Shown: positions 38,148-48,567, numbered from the stretch's first letter. The stretch is 64,000 nucleotides of DNA from Paenibacillus nuruki (GCF_001721045.1 NZ_MDER01000031.1:124001-188000), one strand, 5' to 3'. Numbers and translations are program-made. The notes: generated by a model not told the origin, from the letters alone.

Positions 38148-41127
38148 GGGACTCACGCTCCTTCTGGATCGTTGTAGCAATCGGTTCGTAGTCTGATCGA
38201 TTCCACTTATCTTCTACGCGTACACTAATCTGTGGGCGCCGTGTAGCGAAGCGTGGATTCACCTGTGGTAAAGGCGACACCTGATGTTCCACTTGATCTG
38301 TCAGCACTTCCATCATCACATTAATTTCTTTATAACTTGGTGTATGGGTGACTTTATCTGTATAGCTACTGGTTAAGCGGTTGATCGCTTCCTCTTCATT
38401 CGAAGTGTTCATAGGCAAATACAATTCTTTCCCTTTGACACGATCTGTAACCAGTACTGACAATTTCACTTTACCAAATGGAGAAATTAAGCGAACTTTA
38501 CTGCCATCTTGTATGCCTCTTTCGGCAGCTAGTTCTGGTGACACTTCAAGCCAAGTGCCCGGTACTTTATGGCGAATTCCTTCTGCTTTGTACGTCATAT
38601 TGCCTTCATGGAAATGTTCTAATAGTCGTCCATTATTTAAATGAAGATCATACATCGCTTCCGGCTCATACGGCTGTGTCCATTCTACCGGATACAATTT
38701 TGCTTTGCCATTAGGAAAATGAAAAGACTCTTCATACAATAAATGTGTGCTTGTTCCATTAGGATGTACAGGCCACAATTGACTATTCCAACCTTCCAAT
38801 AGATCATAATGAACACCTGCAAATAAAGGCGCTAGACTTGCGGCTTCTGCCATAATTTCACTTGGATGAGTGTAGTTCCAATTTGCACCCAGAGCATTCG
38901 CTACATCTTGAATAATACACCAGTCTGGCTTGGAATCACCCAAAGGTGCGAGCACTTCATAGAATCGCTGAATACGGCGTTCTGTATTGGTAAATGTCCC
39001 GTCTTTTTCAAGACTTGGAGAAGCAGGCAAGATCACATCTGCATATTGAGCTGTATTGGAGAAGAAAATATCTTGCACTACGAAAAAGTCTAATTTGCCT
39101 AACATATCCGCTACAAAGTTGGAATTAGAATCGACCAATGCCATATCTTCGCCAAATAGATACATCGCTTTCAGTTTACCTTCTTCAATTGCATCAACCA
39201 TCTGATGATTATCGTATCCAGGTTCTGATGGAAGTTCTACTCCCCACGCTTGCTCATAACGATGACGAACATCATCATCCGATACTTTTTCATACCCGGG
39301 GAAGAAATTCGGCATTGTTCCAAAATCACAAGCTCCCTGCACATTGTTATGACCACGCAAAGGATAAGCGCCTGTACCCGCACGACCAAAATTCCCTGTC
39401 GTCAACAATAGATTACATAGAGCAGTTGACGTATCGGTTCCGCCGCGATGTTGAGTCACACCCATCGCCCACAACACACATACTGATTTGGCTTGATGAA
39501 TCATTTCAGCAGTTGCAATCAATTCAGCTTGAGAGATGCCAGATACTTGTTCTGCGTACTCTAGCGTATATTGATCTAGCGATTGACGGAACTCTTCATA
39601 TCCATCTACACGTGCTGTTAAGAATCCATGGTCTTCCCAACCTTGATCAATAATATATTTGGTCACTGCCGATACCCAGACCAGATCAGAACCCGGACTT
39701 GGATGCAAATGAATATCCGCACGTTCAGCCATTTCATTTTTACGTAGATCAGATACGATTAATTTCTGCCCGTGAAGTTTATGTGCTCGTTTCACTCGTG
39801 TGGCTAATACAGGATGCGATTCCGCAGGATTAGCACCGACAATCATCACTAGATCGGCTTGCTGAATATCTTCGATTGTGCCGCTATCTCCACCCATACC
39901 GACAGTACGCATCAATCCCGAAGTCGCTGGAGACTGACAATAACGTGAACAGTTATCTACATTGTTCGTTCCCATAATCGAACGAACGAATTTTTGGAAA
40001 ATGTAATTTTCCTCATTAGAACACTTCGATGAAGCGATATAACCGATCGAATCTGCACCATATTCTTCACGAATACTGCCTAATTTGCCAGCGATTAGGT
40101 TCAATGCTTCTTCCCAGCTTGATTCTACAAATCGATCACCTTTACGAATCAAAGGCTTGGTTAGACGTTCTTCACTATTGACGAAATCCCAACCCCATTT
40201 ACCTTTGATACATGTCGAAATACCGTTCACTGGTGCATCGATAGACGGTTCGATTTTGAGAATATCACGTCCTTTGGTCCACACTTCAAAGCTACACCCA
40301 ACTCCACAATACGTACAGACTGTTTTGGTGCGTTGAATTCGAGAGTGACGCATAGAAGCTTCGATCTCAGACACTTTGAAAATCTCTCGATAGCCTGGTT
40401 CGATTTCTTTGGTTAATTCAATCATTGGCTCCATCACTTGATTATCGATGCCTGTTAGGAATCCCGCTTCACCGACCATCGTGGTTTCCATCAACGCATT
40501 ACAAGGACATACAGTGACACAATGACCACAAGATACGCAAGACGATTGATCGACAGGAACATCATCATCCCAGATCACACGGGGTTGATCACGACTCCAA
40601 TCGATGGTTAACGTTTCATTGACCTGAAGATCCTGACAAGCTTCTACACAACGTCCGCATAAGATACATTGATCAGGATCATATCTATAAAAAGGATTGG
40701 TATTATCGATTTGGTAAGGTTTCGGTTGGAAAGGATAATCTTGATGTTCAATTCCTAATTTTTCAGTAGTATTATGAACAACACAATTGCCGTTATTATT
40801 ATCACAGACCGTACAATATAATTCATGATTTTTAAGAATACGAGACATCGATTCTTGCTGAGCTGCTTTGACCAGTGAAGATTCAGTAGAAATCTGCATA
40901 CCTGAACTGACTACAGTACTACAACCACGAACCAACTCTCCATTCACTTCGACCATACATGTATCACATGTTTCGATAGCACCTAGTTGTTCGTTATAAC
41001 AAATTTGCGGAATGTAAAATTCATCTTGTCCTTTGGCGGCTTGTACAATAGTTATGCCCGGCTCTGTAACGACCGATTGTCCGTTAACTTCAATCACGAT
41101 ATGTTCTGTATGGTCTGTCTTCATCAT
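38131..41127 (-). CDS. Formate dehydrogenase alpha subunit, molybdopterin and Fe-S protein
   Basis: Oxidises formate to CO2, 998 residues, YrhE-like. In order: an N-terminal 2Fe-2S ferredoxin domain (CYNEQLGAIETCDTC), a His-Cys3 cluster segment (HELYCTVCDNNNGNC), two 4Fe-4S motifs (CILCGRCVEAC, CVSCGHCVTVCPC), and the catalytic domain starting with CTYCGVGCSFEV and containing NCSRYCQSPATSGL, where Cys stands in place of Sec. A molydopterin-dinucleotide-binding C-terminal domain follows (LNNGRLLEHFHEGNMT). GAGGTG sets the start at 41127. It is cytoplasmic and operonic with DUF1641. Confidence 0.95.
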   Translation of the reverse strand: MMKTDHTEHIVIEVNGQSVVTEPGITIVQAAKGQDEFYIPQICYNEQLGAIETCDTCMVEVNGELVRGCSTVVSSGMQISTESSLVKAAQQESMSRILKNHELYCTVCDNNNGNCVVHNTTEKLGIEHQDYPFQPKPYQIDNTNPFYRYDPDQCILCGRCVEACQDLQVNETLTIDWSRDQPRVIWDDDVPVDQSSCVSCGHCVTVCPCNALMETTMVGEAGFLTGIDNQVMEPMIELTKEIEPGYREIFKVSEIEASMRHSRIQRTKTVCTYCGVGCSFEVWTKGRDILKIEPSIDAPVNGISTCIKGKWGWDFVNSEERLTKPLIRKGDRFVESSWEEALNLIAGKLGSIREEYGADSIGYIASSKCSNEENYIFQKFVRSIMGTNNVDNCSRYCQSPATSGLMRTVGMGGDSGTIEDIQQADLVMIVGANPAESHPVLATRVKRAHKLHGQKLIVSDLRKNEMAERADIHLHPSPGSDLVWVSAVTKYIIDQGWEDHGFLTARVDGYEEFRQSLDQYTLEYAEQVSGISQAELIATAEMIHQAKSVCVLWAMGVTQHRGGTDTSTALCNLLLTTGNFGRAGTGAYPLRGHNNVQGACDFGTMPNFFPGYEKVSDDDVRHRYEQAWGVELPSEPGYDNHQMVDAIEEGKLKAMYLFGEDMALVDSNSNFVADMLGKLDFFVVQDIFFSNTAQYADVILPASPSLEKDGTFTNTERRIQRFYEVLAPLGDSKPDWCIIQDVANALGANWNYTHPSEIMAEAASLAPLFAGVHYDLLEGWNSQLWPVHPNGTSTHLLYEESFHFPNGKAKLYPVEWTQPYEPEAMYDLHLNNGRLLEHFHEGNMTYKAEGIRHKVPGTWLEVSPELAAERGIQDGSKVRLISPFGKVKLSVLVTDRVKGKELYLPMNTSNEEEAINRLTSSYTDKVTHTPSYKEINVMMEVLTDQVEHQVSPLPQVNPRFATRRPQISVRVEDKWNRSDYEPIATTIQKERESHGETY

Positions 41128-41214
41128 GTTGTTCACCTCTACCTCAAAATTAATAACTCATCCTCTTATCCTTCTGATTCCACCGACTGCTTACTTTTAC
41201 TTATAGTTGCTTGA

Positions 41215-41226
41215 GTGATATATCAC
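41215..41226. promoter_or_regulatory. 12-bp perfect palindrome upstream of the formate dehydrogenase gene
   Basis: GTGATATATCAC is its own complement and lies about 90 bases upstream of the dehydrogenase start, in the 343-base divergent gap to the futalosine hydrolase gene. It resembles the TGTGA half-site of Crp/Fnr proteins but has a shorter spacer, so the binding protein is uncertain. Apart from an AT-rich stretch at 41227-41400, nothing else was recognised in the gap. Confidence 0.45.
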
Positions 41227-41470
41227 AAAATCATGTATTATAAAATTGATGAATCATATTTACCCAATCCGTTTTTAAAGTAAGCATCTTTTTCCTTTAT
41301 ATGGTTATCTATTATTTCTGTTTAGACATAATTAATATTTATTTAATGACATATGGATATAAACGTTAAATGTATCCATTTGAGCTGACTTTACATTATG
41401 GTTTAATGAGAGTAACGTTAGGAAGTAGCTTGTAATGATATGCTTGTAAACAAGTAAGGAGACTCAATGT

Positions 41471-42151
41471 ATGAATACTTCGATTCATTCTCATTCGTCT
41501 TCTCGACGAATATTGATTATGACAGCCGTTGAAGCTGAACGTGAAGCGATTCTTCGAGGATTGCCCGCGCTTAGTGAAGATCGCTTTAGTGTACAATTAG
41601 CTGGTGTAGGTCCTGCTTCTGCAGCAGCACGAACAACAGCGATTCTAGCAAAAGAATCGTTTGATATGGTGATCAGTGCAGGTATTGGCGGTGGATTCGC
41701 AGGATATGCTGATATCGGATCTATTGTCCTTGCGAGCCAGATGATTGCAGCAGACTTGGGTTCAGAGACACCGGAGCATGGATTTATTTCTGTAGATGAA
41801 TTGGGATTCGGCTCTTCAATGATCCAAGCCGATACCGTCTATAATGGAAGTCTTGCTTCAGCTATTCAACAGATTGGACTTGCTGTGCATATTGGCCCTG
41901 TTGTTACGGTATCTACAACTACAGGCTCAGCTGAATCTACAGCTATGCTTGCAGGACGTATTCCTGGTGCTTCAGCAGAAGGTATGGAAGGATACGGCGT
42001 TGCTTTGGCTGCTCATTATTTCCACTTACCAGTACTCGAAATTCGGGCGATCTCTAATCGGGTCGGGCCACGTGATCGAAGCAGTTGGCGTATTCCTGAT
42101 GCTTTGCAAGCTTTAACCAAAGCAAGCTCCATATTACCGGAGGTGCTATAA
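41471..42151 (+). CDS. mqnB: Futalosine hydrolase
   Basis: Cleaves futalosine to hypoxanthine and dehypoxanthine futalosine in the alternative menaquinone pathway. 226 residues with a nucleoside-phosphorylase fold: TAVEAEREAILRGL, then AGIGGGFAGYADIGSIVLAS, and the substrate loop SAEGMEGYGVALAAHYFHLPVLEIRAISNRVG. The ATG follows AAGGAG. It precedes mqnD by one base, which strongly supports the assignment over other nucleosidases. It is the first gene of the pair, divergent from the formate dehydrogenase operon. Confidence 0.92.
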   Translation: MNTSIHSHSSSRRILIMTAVEAEREAILRGLPALSEDRFSVQLAGVGPASAAARTTAILAKESFDMVISAGIGGGFAGYADIGSIVLASQMIAADLGSETPEHGFISVDELGFGSSMIQADTVYNGSLASAIQQIGLAVHIGPVVTVSTTTGSAESTAMLAGRIPGASAEGMEGYGVALAAHYFHLPVLEIRAISNRVGPRDRSSWRIPDALQALTKASSILPEVL

Positions 42152-42152
42152 A

Positions 42153-42989
42153 ATGAAAATTGCTTTTTCCCCATGTCCTAATGACACATTTGTTTTTCAT
42201 GCTTGGGTACACGGTCTTGTGCCAAATGCTCCTGAGCTTGAAGTGACTTATGCTGATATTGATATTACAAATAACTGGGCAGCTACAGGCGAAGGCCCGG
42301 AAGTGTTAAAAGTATCTTATGCCGCTTTACCGTGGTTGTTGGAAGAGTACGCATTAATCCCTTGTGGTGGTGCGCTTGGTCGTGGTTGTGGTCCATTGGT
42401 GCTTACCGCTGATCCTACCGATACCGATCCTGCTAGTCTATCTGGTAAAAGAGTAGCTGTTCCAAGTGAACGGTCTACGGCTTATATGCTTTTCCGTCTA
42501 TGGGCAGCTCAAAATGTTCCCGGTGGTGTAGGCGAAATTGTGGTGATGCCATTTGATGAGATTATGCCTGCGGTAAGAGACGGCAAGATTGATGCTGGTC
42601 TGGTTATTCATGAAGCACGCTTTACGTATCCTAATTATGGGCTTACTCTTATGGAAGATATGGGTAGCTGGTGGGAAGAAGATACGGGATTGCCCATTCC
42701 TTTGGGGGCTATTATTGCTAAGCGTTCATTAGATGCTAATCAGATTGCCGATTGGGTACGTTCTTCTGTCGAATATGCGTGGGAACATCCTGAAGCTTCA
42801 CGTCAATATGTACTGGAGCATGCTCAAGAAATGGACCCGAGTGTTGCTGATTCTCATATTAATCTATATGTAAATGAATTTACCCGTAATCTAGGTGAAG
42901 ATGGTTATGGAGCGATTGAAGCTTTATTAGGACGTGCTGCCAAGGAAGGGCTTGTACCTGAATTTGATCTTTCATTGTTACGTAAATAA
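42153..42989 (+). CDS. mqnD: 1,4-dihydroxy-6-naphthoate synthase
   Basis: Converts cyclic dehypoxanthine futalosine to 1,4-dihydroxy-6-naphthoate in menaquinone synthesis. 278 residues with a periplasmic-binding-protein-like fold. The start MKIAFSPCPNDTFVFHAW and the motifs PSERSTAYMLFRLWA and IHEARFTYPNYGL are characteristic. It begins one base after mqnB, behind GGAGG. The other pathway genes (mqnA, mqnC, mqnE) are not in the window. Confidence 0.94.
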   Translation: MKIAFSPCPNDTFVFHAWVHGLVPNAPELEVTYADIDITNNWAATGEGPEVLKVSYAALPWLLEEYALIPCGGALGRGCGPLVLTADPTDTDPASLSGKRVAVPSERSTAYMLFRLWAAQNVPGGVGEIVVMPFDEIMPAVRDGKIDAGLVIHEARFTYPNYGLTLMEDMGSWWEEDTGLPIPLGAIIAKRSLDANQIADWVRSSVEYAWEHPEASRQYVLEHAQEMDPSVADSHINLYVNEFTRNLGEDGYGAIEALLGRAAKEGLVPEFDLSLLRK

Positions 42990-43023
42990 AGAATAATGAT
43001 TGGTTTTCAACATAGGGATATTA

Positions 43024-43069
43024 AAAAAGCACAAACTCACTAAGATTTCATAGTGAATTTGTGCTTTTT
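43024..43069. terminator. Intrinsic terminator after mqnD
   Basis: AAAAAGCACAAA pairs with TTTGTGCTTTTT, with an inner TCACTA/TAGTGA stem, forming a long hairpin followed by T. It lies 35 bases after the mqnD stop. Confidence 0.85.
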
Positions 43070-43269
43070 GGTATGGATATATCAGTCTTTTTGATTTTTT
43101 TATAGATATTGCAGATATTTGTGAGCAAAATGTTTGCCAATTCGATTGATTATCTGGTACACTGGCATTATCACTATAAGATTTGTAGTGAAAACACAAA
43201 TAGCCCCTTTTCACAGAAGGAGCTGCTTATTTCTAATTCCTAATTATATACAATAGGGGGTGAATCACC

Positions 43270-43434
43270 ATGGTACAAAACGTACTTTGCGAAGTAAATT
43301 CTTGCACACATTGGGCTCAAGAAAACAAATGTACTGCTGAATCTATTTTCATTATCAACCACGCTCATCAAAAAGCGACTGAATCTCAAGAAACAGATTG
43401 CCAAACGTTTGATAAAAAAGATGCTGTAAACTAA
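43270..43434 (+). CDS. DUF1540 small cysteine-rich protein
   Basis: 54 residues, starting with ATG behind AGGGGGTGA. The pattern CEVNSCTHWAQENKCTAESI followed by ETDCQTF matches DUF1540, a small family with four conserved Cys that probably bind a metal. No signal peptide. It stands alone between two terminators, with a possible promoter TTGATT-17-TATCAC around 43143-43171. The function of the family is unknown. Confidence 0.85.
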   Translation: MVQNVLCEVNSCTHWAQENKCTAESIFIINHAHQKATESQETDCQTFDKKDAVN

Positions 43435-43454
43435 TTTAAAATGTTTTACAACTG

Positions 43455-43487
43455 AGAAGGGACTTTGCCGAGTTCCTTCTTTCTTTT
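43455..43487 (+). terminator. Intrinsic terminator of the DUF1540 gene
   Basis: AGAAGGGACT (43455-43464) pairs with AGTTCCTTCT (43471-43480, one G-T pair), followed by TTCTTTTT. It lies 20 bases after the stop. Confidence 0.8.
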
Positions 43488-43640
43488 TATATTCTACCAA
43501 CAATGATTATTATTATCAAGTAGATTTCAAAAAAAATTATATAAAAGCTCATTTTACCTGTCATTACACTGATCGCATTTCTCATTCTCAATACAATCAG
43601 TATAATGTCATGGTATAGGTACTAATCCATCATTTATTTA

Positions 43641-45392
43641 TTATATTTTGAATCTGGCTACAGATGTTAGTAATTCATCAATCCCTTGTTTGGATAGATT
43701 CATACTTTCGATCACTTCATGCGTCTGCTCTACGATCGTCTCCGTTTTCTCTGCAATTGTCGAAGTTCCTTCTGCACTTTCATTCGAAGCTACTGCAATT
43801 TCATGAATTGATTTCACTTGATTCTCAATCGAAGATAACAATTCTTCAGATGTGCTGCTTAGATCTGTAGCAATATCATCGATTCCTTTCGCACTCTCTG
43901 CATATTGATCTGCTGAAGATAACATCATATCGTAATCTTGCTTGATTTCATTAACAAATAGTTGTAAAAGATCATTTGAATTTGTGGATAGATTACTCAC
44001 CGATTCGATCACTGTGCGCGTAATTTGATCAATCTGATCTGCCGCTTGTTTGGAATCTGCTGCAAGCTTACTGATTTCGCTAGCTACGACAGCAAATCCT
44101 TTACCTGCTTCTCCTGCTCTTGCTGCTTCAATACTTGCATTTAAAGACAACAAATTAGTCTGGGCTGCAATCGTAATAATGGTAGATACTAGCCCATTGA
44201 TTTTGGATACAGATTGCGATTCAACCAATGCTTTCTGTAGACGTTCTTTGACATGAGTATAGATTTTCAGGCTCTTATGATAGGAAATTCGGAATTCTTG
44301 ACTTAATTCTTGTGCACGACGAGTCAGTTCATCGGCTGATGTAGCACTATCTTGCGCTTTTGTAGCGACAGATTGTACTGCATGTTCTAGTTCACGAGAA
44401 GTTACATTCATTTGCTCTGTAGAAGAAGCCGTCTCTTCTGTACTTGCAGACAGTTGTTCGGTTGTTGCAGAAATATCTTGAACACTATCTTCTAAATGAG
44501 ACATATGATGATGAACCGTCTGAATATGATTTTGCAAATTAGAACTTTGGGCGATAACTTGTTCAAACACTTCTCTGAACTGCTTACGTGCTCCACCCAT
44601 CGCTGCTATAATCAGCGCAAATTCATCTTTTTCTGTTAAATATTTTTCATAACCTTTGCTATATTTCAGATCAAGCGCTGCGGTTTTGTTAATAATTTCT
44701 AATGTGACTTTAGTACGGCGACTCACATTACGAGCGAATAGTATACAGATCAGTAAAGAAACCAGTAAAATGACAATCGTTGCGATAATCAATGTTTGGG
44801 CTAATTGATCTTGTAACTGTTGACTTTCTAGTAAGACGGCTTGATTATAATCGTCTAGAATCTCTTCGGCCTGATTGATATCATCGCGTGCGGCATCAAA
44901 TCGAGCTGTGCTATCTGCAAGATTGGCTACTGTATTGGTATTGATATCAAATCCTTGTTGCCATGCAGCGAAATTAGTATCAAAATCAGCAATCAATTCA
45001 AAGACTGTTTTATTCGAATCAGCGTGTTGATATTGAGCAAATTCGGCTTGATGTGCAGTGAAAATAGCTCCGGCTTTGTGCACACGATCATAGGCTTGTT
45101 GTGCATTTTCAGTGTAATCAGCTTTGGCTGCTTCTAAAATGGCAGGATCATTCGAACTGGTCAATGTCATTTGAGCGACTAACGCTTGATAATAATCACG
45201 ATCTGCATTTAATAACCAATAATTTGTCATATACGATTGATCATAAATTTTAGTCGTTAATGTTTGAGCAATAGACTTGGTATGGCTCAATGAGAAGATA
45301 GCGATTCCGATCAAAGCGATCATTACGAGTGCCATAGGCAAAAACATTTTCAGACGTAGATTCCAGTTGTTAATATTAAAGATGGTTTTCAT
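43641..45392 (-). CDS. Methyl-accepting chemotaxis protein
   Basis: Membrane chemoreceptor of 583 residues. A first membrane segment at about 14-32 is followed by a four-helix-bundle-type sensing region to about 195, a second membrane segment ([19 protein letters not shown]) and a HAMP-like linker. The long cytoplasmic signalling domain has the hairpin tip [46 protein letters not shown] split across its conserved centre. It signals to CheA/CheW. It is a single gene with a terminator-flanked neighbour on each side, and its ligand is unknown. Confidence 0.93.
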   Translation of the reverse strand: MKTIFNINNWNLRLKMFLPMALVMIALIGIAIFSLSHTKSIAQTLTTKIYDQSYMTNYWLLNADRDYYQALVAQMTLTSSNDPAILEAAKADYTENAQQAYDRVHKAGAIFTAHQAEFAQYQHADSNKTVFELIADFDTNFAAWQQGFDINTNTVANLADSTARFDAARDDINQAEEILDDYNQAVLLESQQLQDQLAQTLIIATIVILLVSLLICILFARNVSRRTKVTLEIINKTAALDLKYSKGYEKYLTEKDEFALIIAAMGGARKQFREVFEQVIAQSSNLQNHIQTVHHHMSHLEDSVQDISATTEQLSASTEETASSTEQMNVTSRELEHAVQSVATKAQDSATSADELTRRAQELSQEFRISYHKSLKIYTHVKERLQKALVESQSVSKINGLVSTIITIAAQTNLLSLNASIEAARAGEAGKGFAVVASEISKLAADSKQAADQIDQITRTVIESVSNLSTNSNDLLQLFVNEIKQDYDMMLSSADQYAESAKGIDDIATDLSSTSEELLSSIENQVKSIHEIAVASNESAEGTSTIAEKTETIVEQTHEVIESMNLSKQGIDELLTSVARFKI

Positions 45393-45550
45393 AAAATGGT
45401 CTCCCTGCTACATTGTATTATTCGAATAAAGGGAATATAGAAAGGCTACTATTACCTATTATTTACATAATATTTATATCGGATTTGAACACTCTTTGTA
45501 ATAGTATAAAAATCGACTTTGTGTATCATTTCTACAATCTGATATGGTAC

Positions 45551-45585
45551 AAAAAAAGACTGCTGACGCATAAACGTCAACAGCC
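45551..45585 (-). terminator. Intrinsic terminator of the CE12-PL11 gene
   Basis: On the minus strand GGCTGTTGACG pairs with CGTCAGCAGTC (45585-45575 with 45568-45558, with G-T pairs) and is followed by seven T. It lies 60 bases after the stop of the leftward polysaccharide lyase gene. Confidence 0.85.
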
Positions 45586-45644
45586 TTTGGAAATGGGTAT
45601 TATGAATCTATGATTAGACTTTCTACAAATGATATCAATCTTAT

Positions 45645-48344
45645 TTATTGTACATAATAAATATCAGGTACTGGAGGTTGCTTCATATCTGCACCCAGAT
45701 GAAATCCCGGATGTGGTGGCTGATTGTAGCCAGCATTTTGCCAAGCGACAGATAGACGATAGACAGGATCATGCATCAGTGTACGTAAGCGATAATCGGT
45801 CATATCTGTTGTGGTATAAATACGCAATTCATTATTATCGCTTGAACGTAATACTACTTCTTCCCGCCAGTCTCCATATAGATCTGCTTGTAGATTAGGT
45901 GTAGCTTTGGTTCCATTATTCGAACTACTTCCTGTAGCCGTTAACAAGTTAGTCGTCGTATTGTTCATATAATCCCATTTATCAATACGATTATCATCTA
46001 ACAACTCGCGCAATAGATCACCATCCCACCAGATTCCAAAGTTCGTAGACGAAGGGATGTTTTTGCTAATGACTTCACCTGTAATACTGTATAATCCGGT
46101 AATTGGAACATGTTGAGCATTCGTAATCGTCGCTGCCCATACTTCTTCTCCGGGGAAACGTGGATCGATATCCGCAGACATTCCACGCCCTGTATCTAGC
46201 CCTGTATATACGCCCCACAAGACTTGCCCTGTATTCGCATCATGCACTTCCATACCATACGGAGAATCTTTGTGTTCATGTACGCCGAATACTTCTAGTC
46301 CTGCTCGGTTCGGATTCAGATCGCCTAGATGTTGAGCATCTCCATGTCCCAGTCCTGTGGTATAACGTGGGGTGCCATTATCATCAATAGAAATAGAACC
46401 GAAATTAATCTCATCTTTGCCGTCTCCATCGACATCTGCTACATTGAGAGCATGATTACCTTGCGCAGTGTAGGTCGTCTGATTACCTACATTGGTATCG
46501 TACGTCCAACGCTTGGTGATTTTGCCATCACGGAAATCATAAGCGACAAGTACAGTACGTGTATAATATCCTCTGGTCATAACAAAGCTAGGACGTTGTC
46601 CGTCTAAATAAGCGACTCCTGCTAAAAAGCGATCGACTCGATTCCCGTAATTATCGCCCCATGAAGCAACTGTTCCGCGGGGTGGATCATAATTAACAGT
46701 GTCCAATGCTGCTCCTGTTGTTCCTTTAAATACCGTCAAAAATTCAGGCCCTGTCAGCACATATCCAGCACTATTGCGATAGTCTGCTTTGGCATCTCCG
46801 ATCACTTTACCTTGACCATCAATCGTACCATCTGCTGTACGCAAAGCCACTTCAGACTTTCCATCTCCATCTAGATCATAGACAACAAATGGAGAATAAT
46901 GAGCGCCTGCACGGATATTAGGTCCCATATTAATACGCCATAAGTGAGTGCCATTTAGTTTGTATGCATCCAGATACACAATCCCTGTATATCCAGATTG
47001 AGAATTATCTTTGGCATTGGAAGGCGACCATAATAGCACAATTTCATACTCTCCATCCCCATCCAGATCACCTACACTCGCATCATTTGCACTATAGGTG
47101 TAAGCTACTCCGTCTTTGGTTACACCATCAGCAGGCTTTTGCAAAGGAACCGATTTGTATTGCTGTTGCCATACGGATACAGGTGTCGATACCGATGTTT
47201 CTTTACCATTCTGCACAGTAAATAAGGTATAAACAGAAGTCACTGTTCCTTTAGCATCTAATACATTGGTAGCTCCTGTTATCGGCTGACTGTTCACCAG
47301 TACACCGTCGCGATATAGATTAAATGCGATATTATTGGCATCCAATCCAAGCATTCTCCAACCTACATAAATACCATTTTTGCTTTTGACGGCTACCAGT
47401 CCACGATTTAATTTTTCCATTGCACGTTGACCGGAAGCAACAGCTGTATTTTCAGTGACTGTTAGATTTTGCACGTGTTCAGACAAAGGAATCTGTACAT
47501 CTGCTATCCCTTGGGCTACCAGTCTTGCGATCTGGATCGCTCCATATTCCTGAAAATGAGTATTGTCTACCACTCCATCAGGAAAATTGGGATATACACC
47601 TGCTGGTACATGCAAAAATACTTTTTTAGATTCTTCTGCACCAATCGAATTGTAATAAGCTACACTACGAGCGCTGAGATCAATAAGCTTGGTGTTAGTC
47701 TGAGTGGCGACTTCTTTCATCGCTGTCACATAATTGGGGAAACTGATATTGAATTGCCCTGTAGTCGTATTGAAATCACGTCTACCGACCGGAGTCACTA
47801 GAATAGGAGTGGCTCCATGTGCACGAGCCCCATCGATATACTGCTTGAGGTATACTTTATAATCAGGTACAGGTGTGTATCGTTCGGGCTTCGTATCGGC
47901 ATCATTATGACCAAATTGAATCATCAGATAATCACCGGGTTGAATCTGATTTAAGATCGTATCCAATCGGCCTTGTTCGATAAAAGAACGTGAACTGCGT
48001 CCACCAATCGCTTGATTGCTGATCTTCACCTTTTCATCCAAGTGACGGTCTATCATTTGCCCCCATCCTGCTTGTGGTTGTTTGGATGTTGCATAGGTCT
48101 GTACAGTTGAATCTCCTGCCAGATATACCGTGGGATTCGAGACCACCACAGACTCCTGTTCATACGTGTTATTGATGACACTTTGTACTTGTTCTACTTG
48201 CTCTGTCGTACTTGGAAAAGAAGTATGATTCTGCTCTGCTTGATCCTCTGCTGCTATTGATCTGTTCAAAGGTAATAACGTACACACCATAACCATAATA
48301 AGCACAAGCGATACCCATCGACGATACTCAAGCGAACGATTCAA
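45645..48344 (-). CDS. Secreted CE12 acetylesterase - PL11 rhamnogalacturonan lyase fusion
   Basis: Two pectin-degrading enzymes in one secreted chain of about 899 residues. After a signal peptide (WVSLVLIMVMVCTLLPLNRSIAA), residues about 70-285 form an SGNH rhamnogalacturonan acetylesterase (LAGDSTVQ with Ser near 79, MIQFGHND, VVDNTHFQEYG). From about 290 to the end lies a PL11 rhamnogalacturonan endolyase beta-propeller (RGLVAVKSKNGIYVGWRMLG, DLDGDGKSEVALRTADGT, NVADVDGDGKDEI, YGDWREEVVLRSSD). In Bacillus subtilis these activities are separate proteins (YesT/RhgT, YesW). The start is a TTG behind AGAAGGGG; another TTG at 48368 is in frame. A cre-like site lies upstream. Confidence 0.93.
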   Translation of the reverse strand: MNRSLEYRRWVSLVLIMVMVCTLLPLNRSIAAEDQAEQNHTSFPSTTEQVEQVQSVINNTYEQESVVVSNPTVYLAGDSTVQTYATSKQPQAGWGQMIDRHLDEKVKISNQAIGGRSSRSFIEQGRLDTILNQIQPGDYLMIQFGHNDADTKPERYTPVPDYKVYLKQYIDGARAHGATPILVTPVGRRDFNTTTGQFNISFPNYVTAMKEVATQTNTKLIDLSARSVAYYNSIGAEESKKVFLHVPAGVYPNFPDGVVDNTHFQEYGAIQIARLVAQGIADVQIPLSEHVQNLTVTENTAVASGQRAMEKLNRGLVAVKSKNGIYVGWRMLGLDANNIAFNLYRDGVLVNSQPITGATNVLDAKGTVTSVYTLFTVQNGKETSVSTPVSVWQQQYKSVPLQKPADGVTKDGVAYTYSANDASVGDLDGDGEYEIVLLWSPSNAKDNSQSGYTGIVYLDAYKLNGTHLWRINMGPNIRAGAHYSPFVVYDLDGDGKSEVALRTADGTIDGQGKVIGDAKADYRNSAGYVLTGPEFLTVFKGTTGAALDTVNYDPPRGTVASWGDNYGNRVDRFLAGVAYLDGQRPSFVMTRGYYTRTVLVAYDFRDGKITKRWTYDTNVGNQTTYTAQGNHALNVADVDGDGKDEINFGSISIDDNGTPRYTTGLGHGDAQHLGDLNPNRAGLEVFGVHEHKDSPYGMEVHDANTGQVLWGVYTGLDTGRGMSADIDPRFPGEEVWAATITNAQHVPITGLYSITGEVISKNIPSSTNFGIWWDGDLLRELLDDNRIDKWDYMNNTTTNLLTATGSSSNNGTKATPNLQADLYGDWREEVVLRSSDNNELRIYTTTDMTDYRLRTLMHDPVYRLSVAWQNAGYNQPPHPGFHLGADMKQPPVPDIYYVQ

Positions 48345-48372
48345 ACGTACCCCTTCTTTCTCCTTCAAATTT

Positions 48373-48386
48373 ATAAAGCGCTTACA
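48373..48386 (-). promoter_or_regulatory. CcpA cre-like site
   Basis: The minus strand reads TGTAAGCGCTTTAT, which matches the catabolite-responsive element consensus TGWAANCGNTNWCA except for the last two bases. It lies about 30 bases upstream of the pectinolytic fusion gene, where a bound CcpA would block transcription in the presence of glucose. Confidence 0.6.
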
Positions 48387-48499
48387 TTATTATCGTACAT
48401 GGAATATTTAGGTGTGAATATTCAATATACAGTGGTGTTTGTGTAATATTCCGACCTCCTCTAGAGTTGATTTCGATATGTTTATGTAAGGTAATACAA

Positions 48500-48529
48500 A
48501 AAGGACAGAGTCTAATGACTCTATCCTTT
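48500..48529 (-). terminator. Intrinsic terminator of the CotH gene
   Basis: On the minus strand AAAGGATAGAGTC pairs with GACTCTGTCCTTT (one mismatch, loop ATTA) and is followed by TT and a T-rich stretch. It lies about 40 bases after the CotH stop. Confidence 0.8.
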
Positions 48530-48567
48530 GAATGCATATATTTTATGTCTATATGGTACTCTTCTGC

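Noticed and set aside
38131-41127. Selenocysteine in the formate dehydrogenase
   Set aside because: The catalytic position is encoded as Cys (SRYCQSPA) and no in-frame TGA is present.
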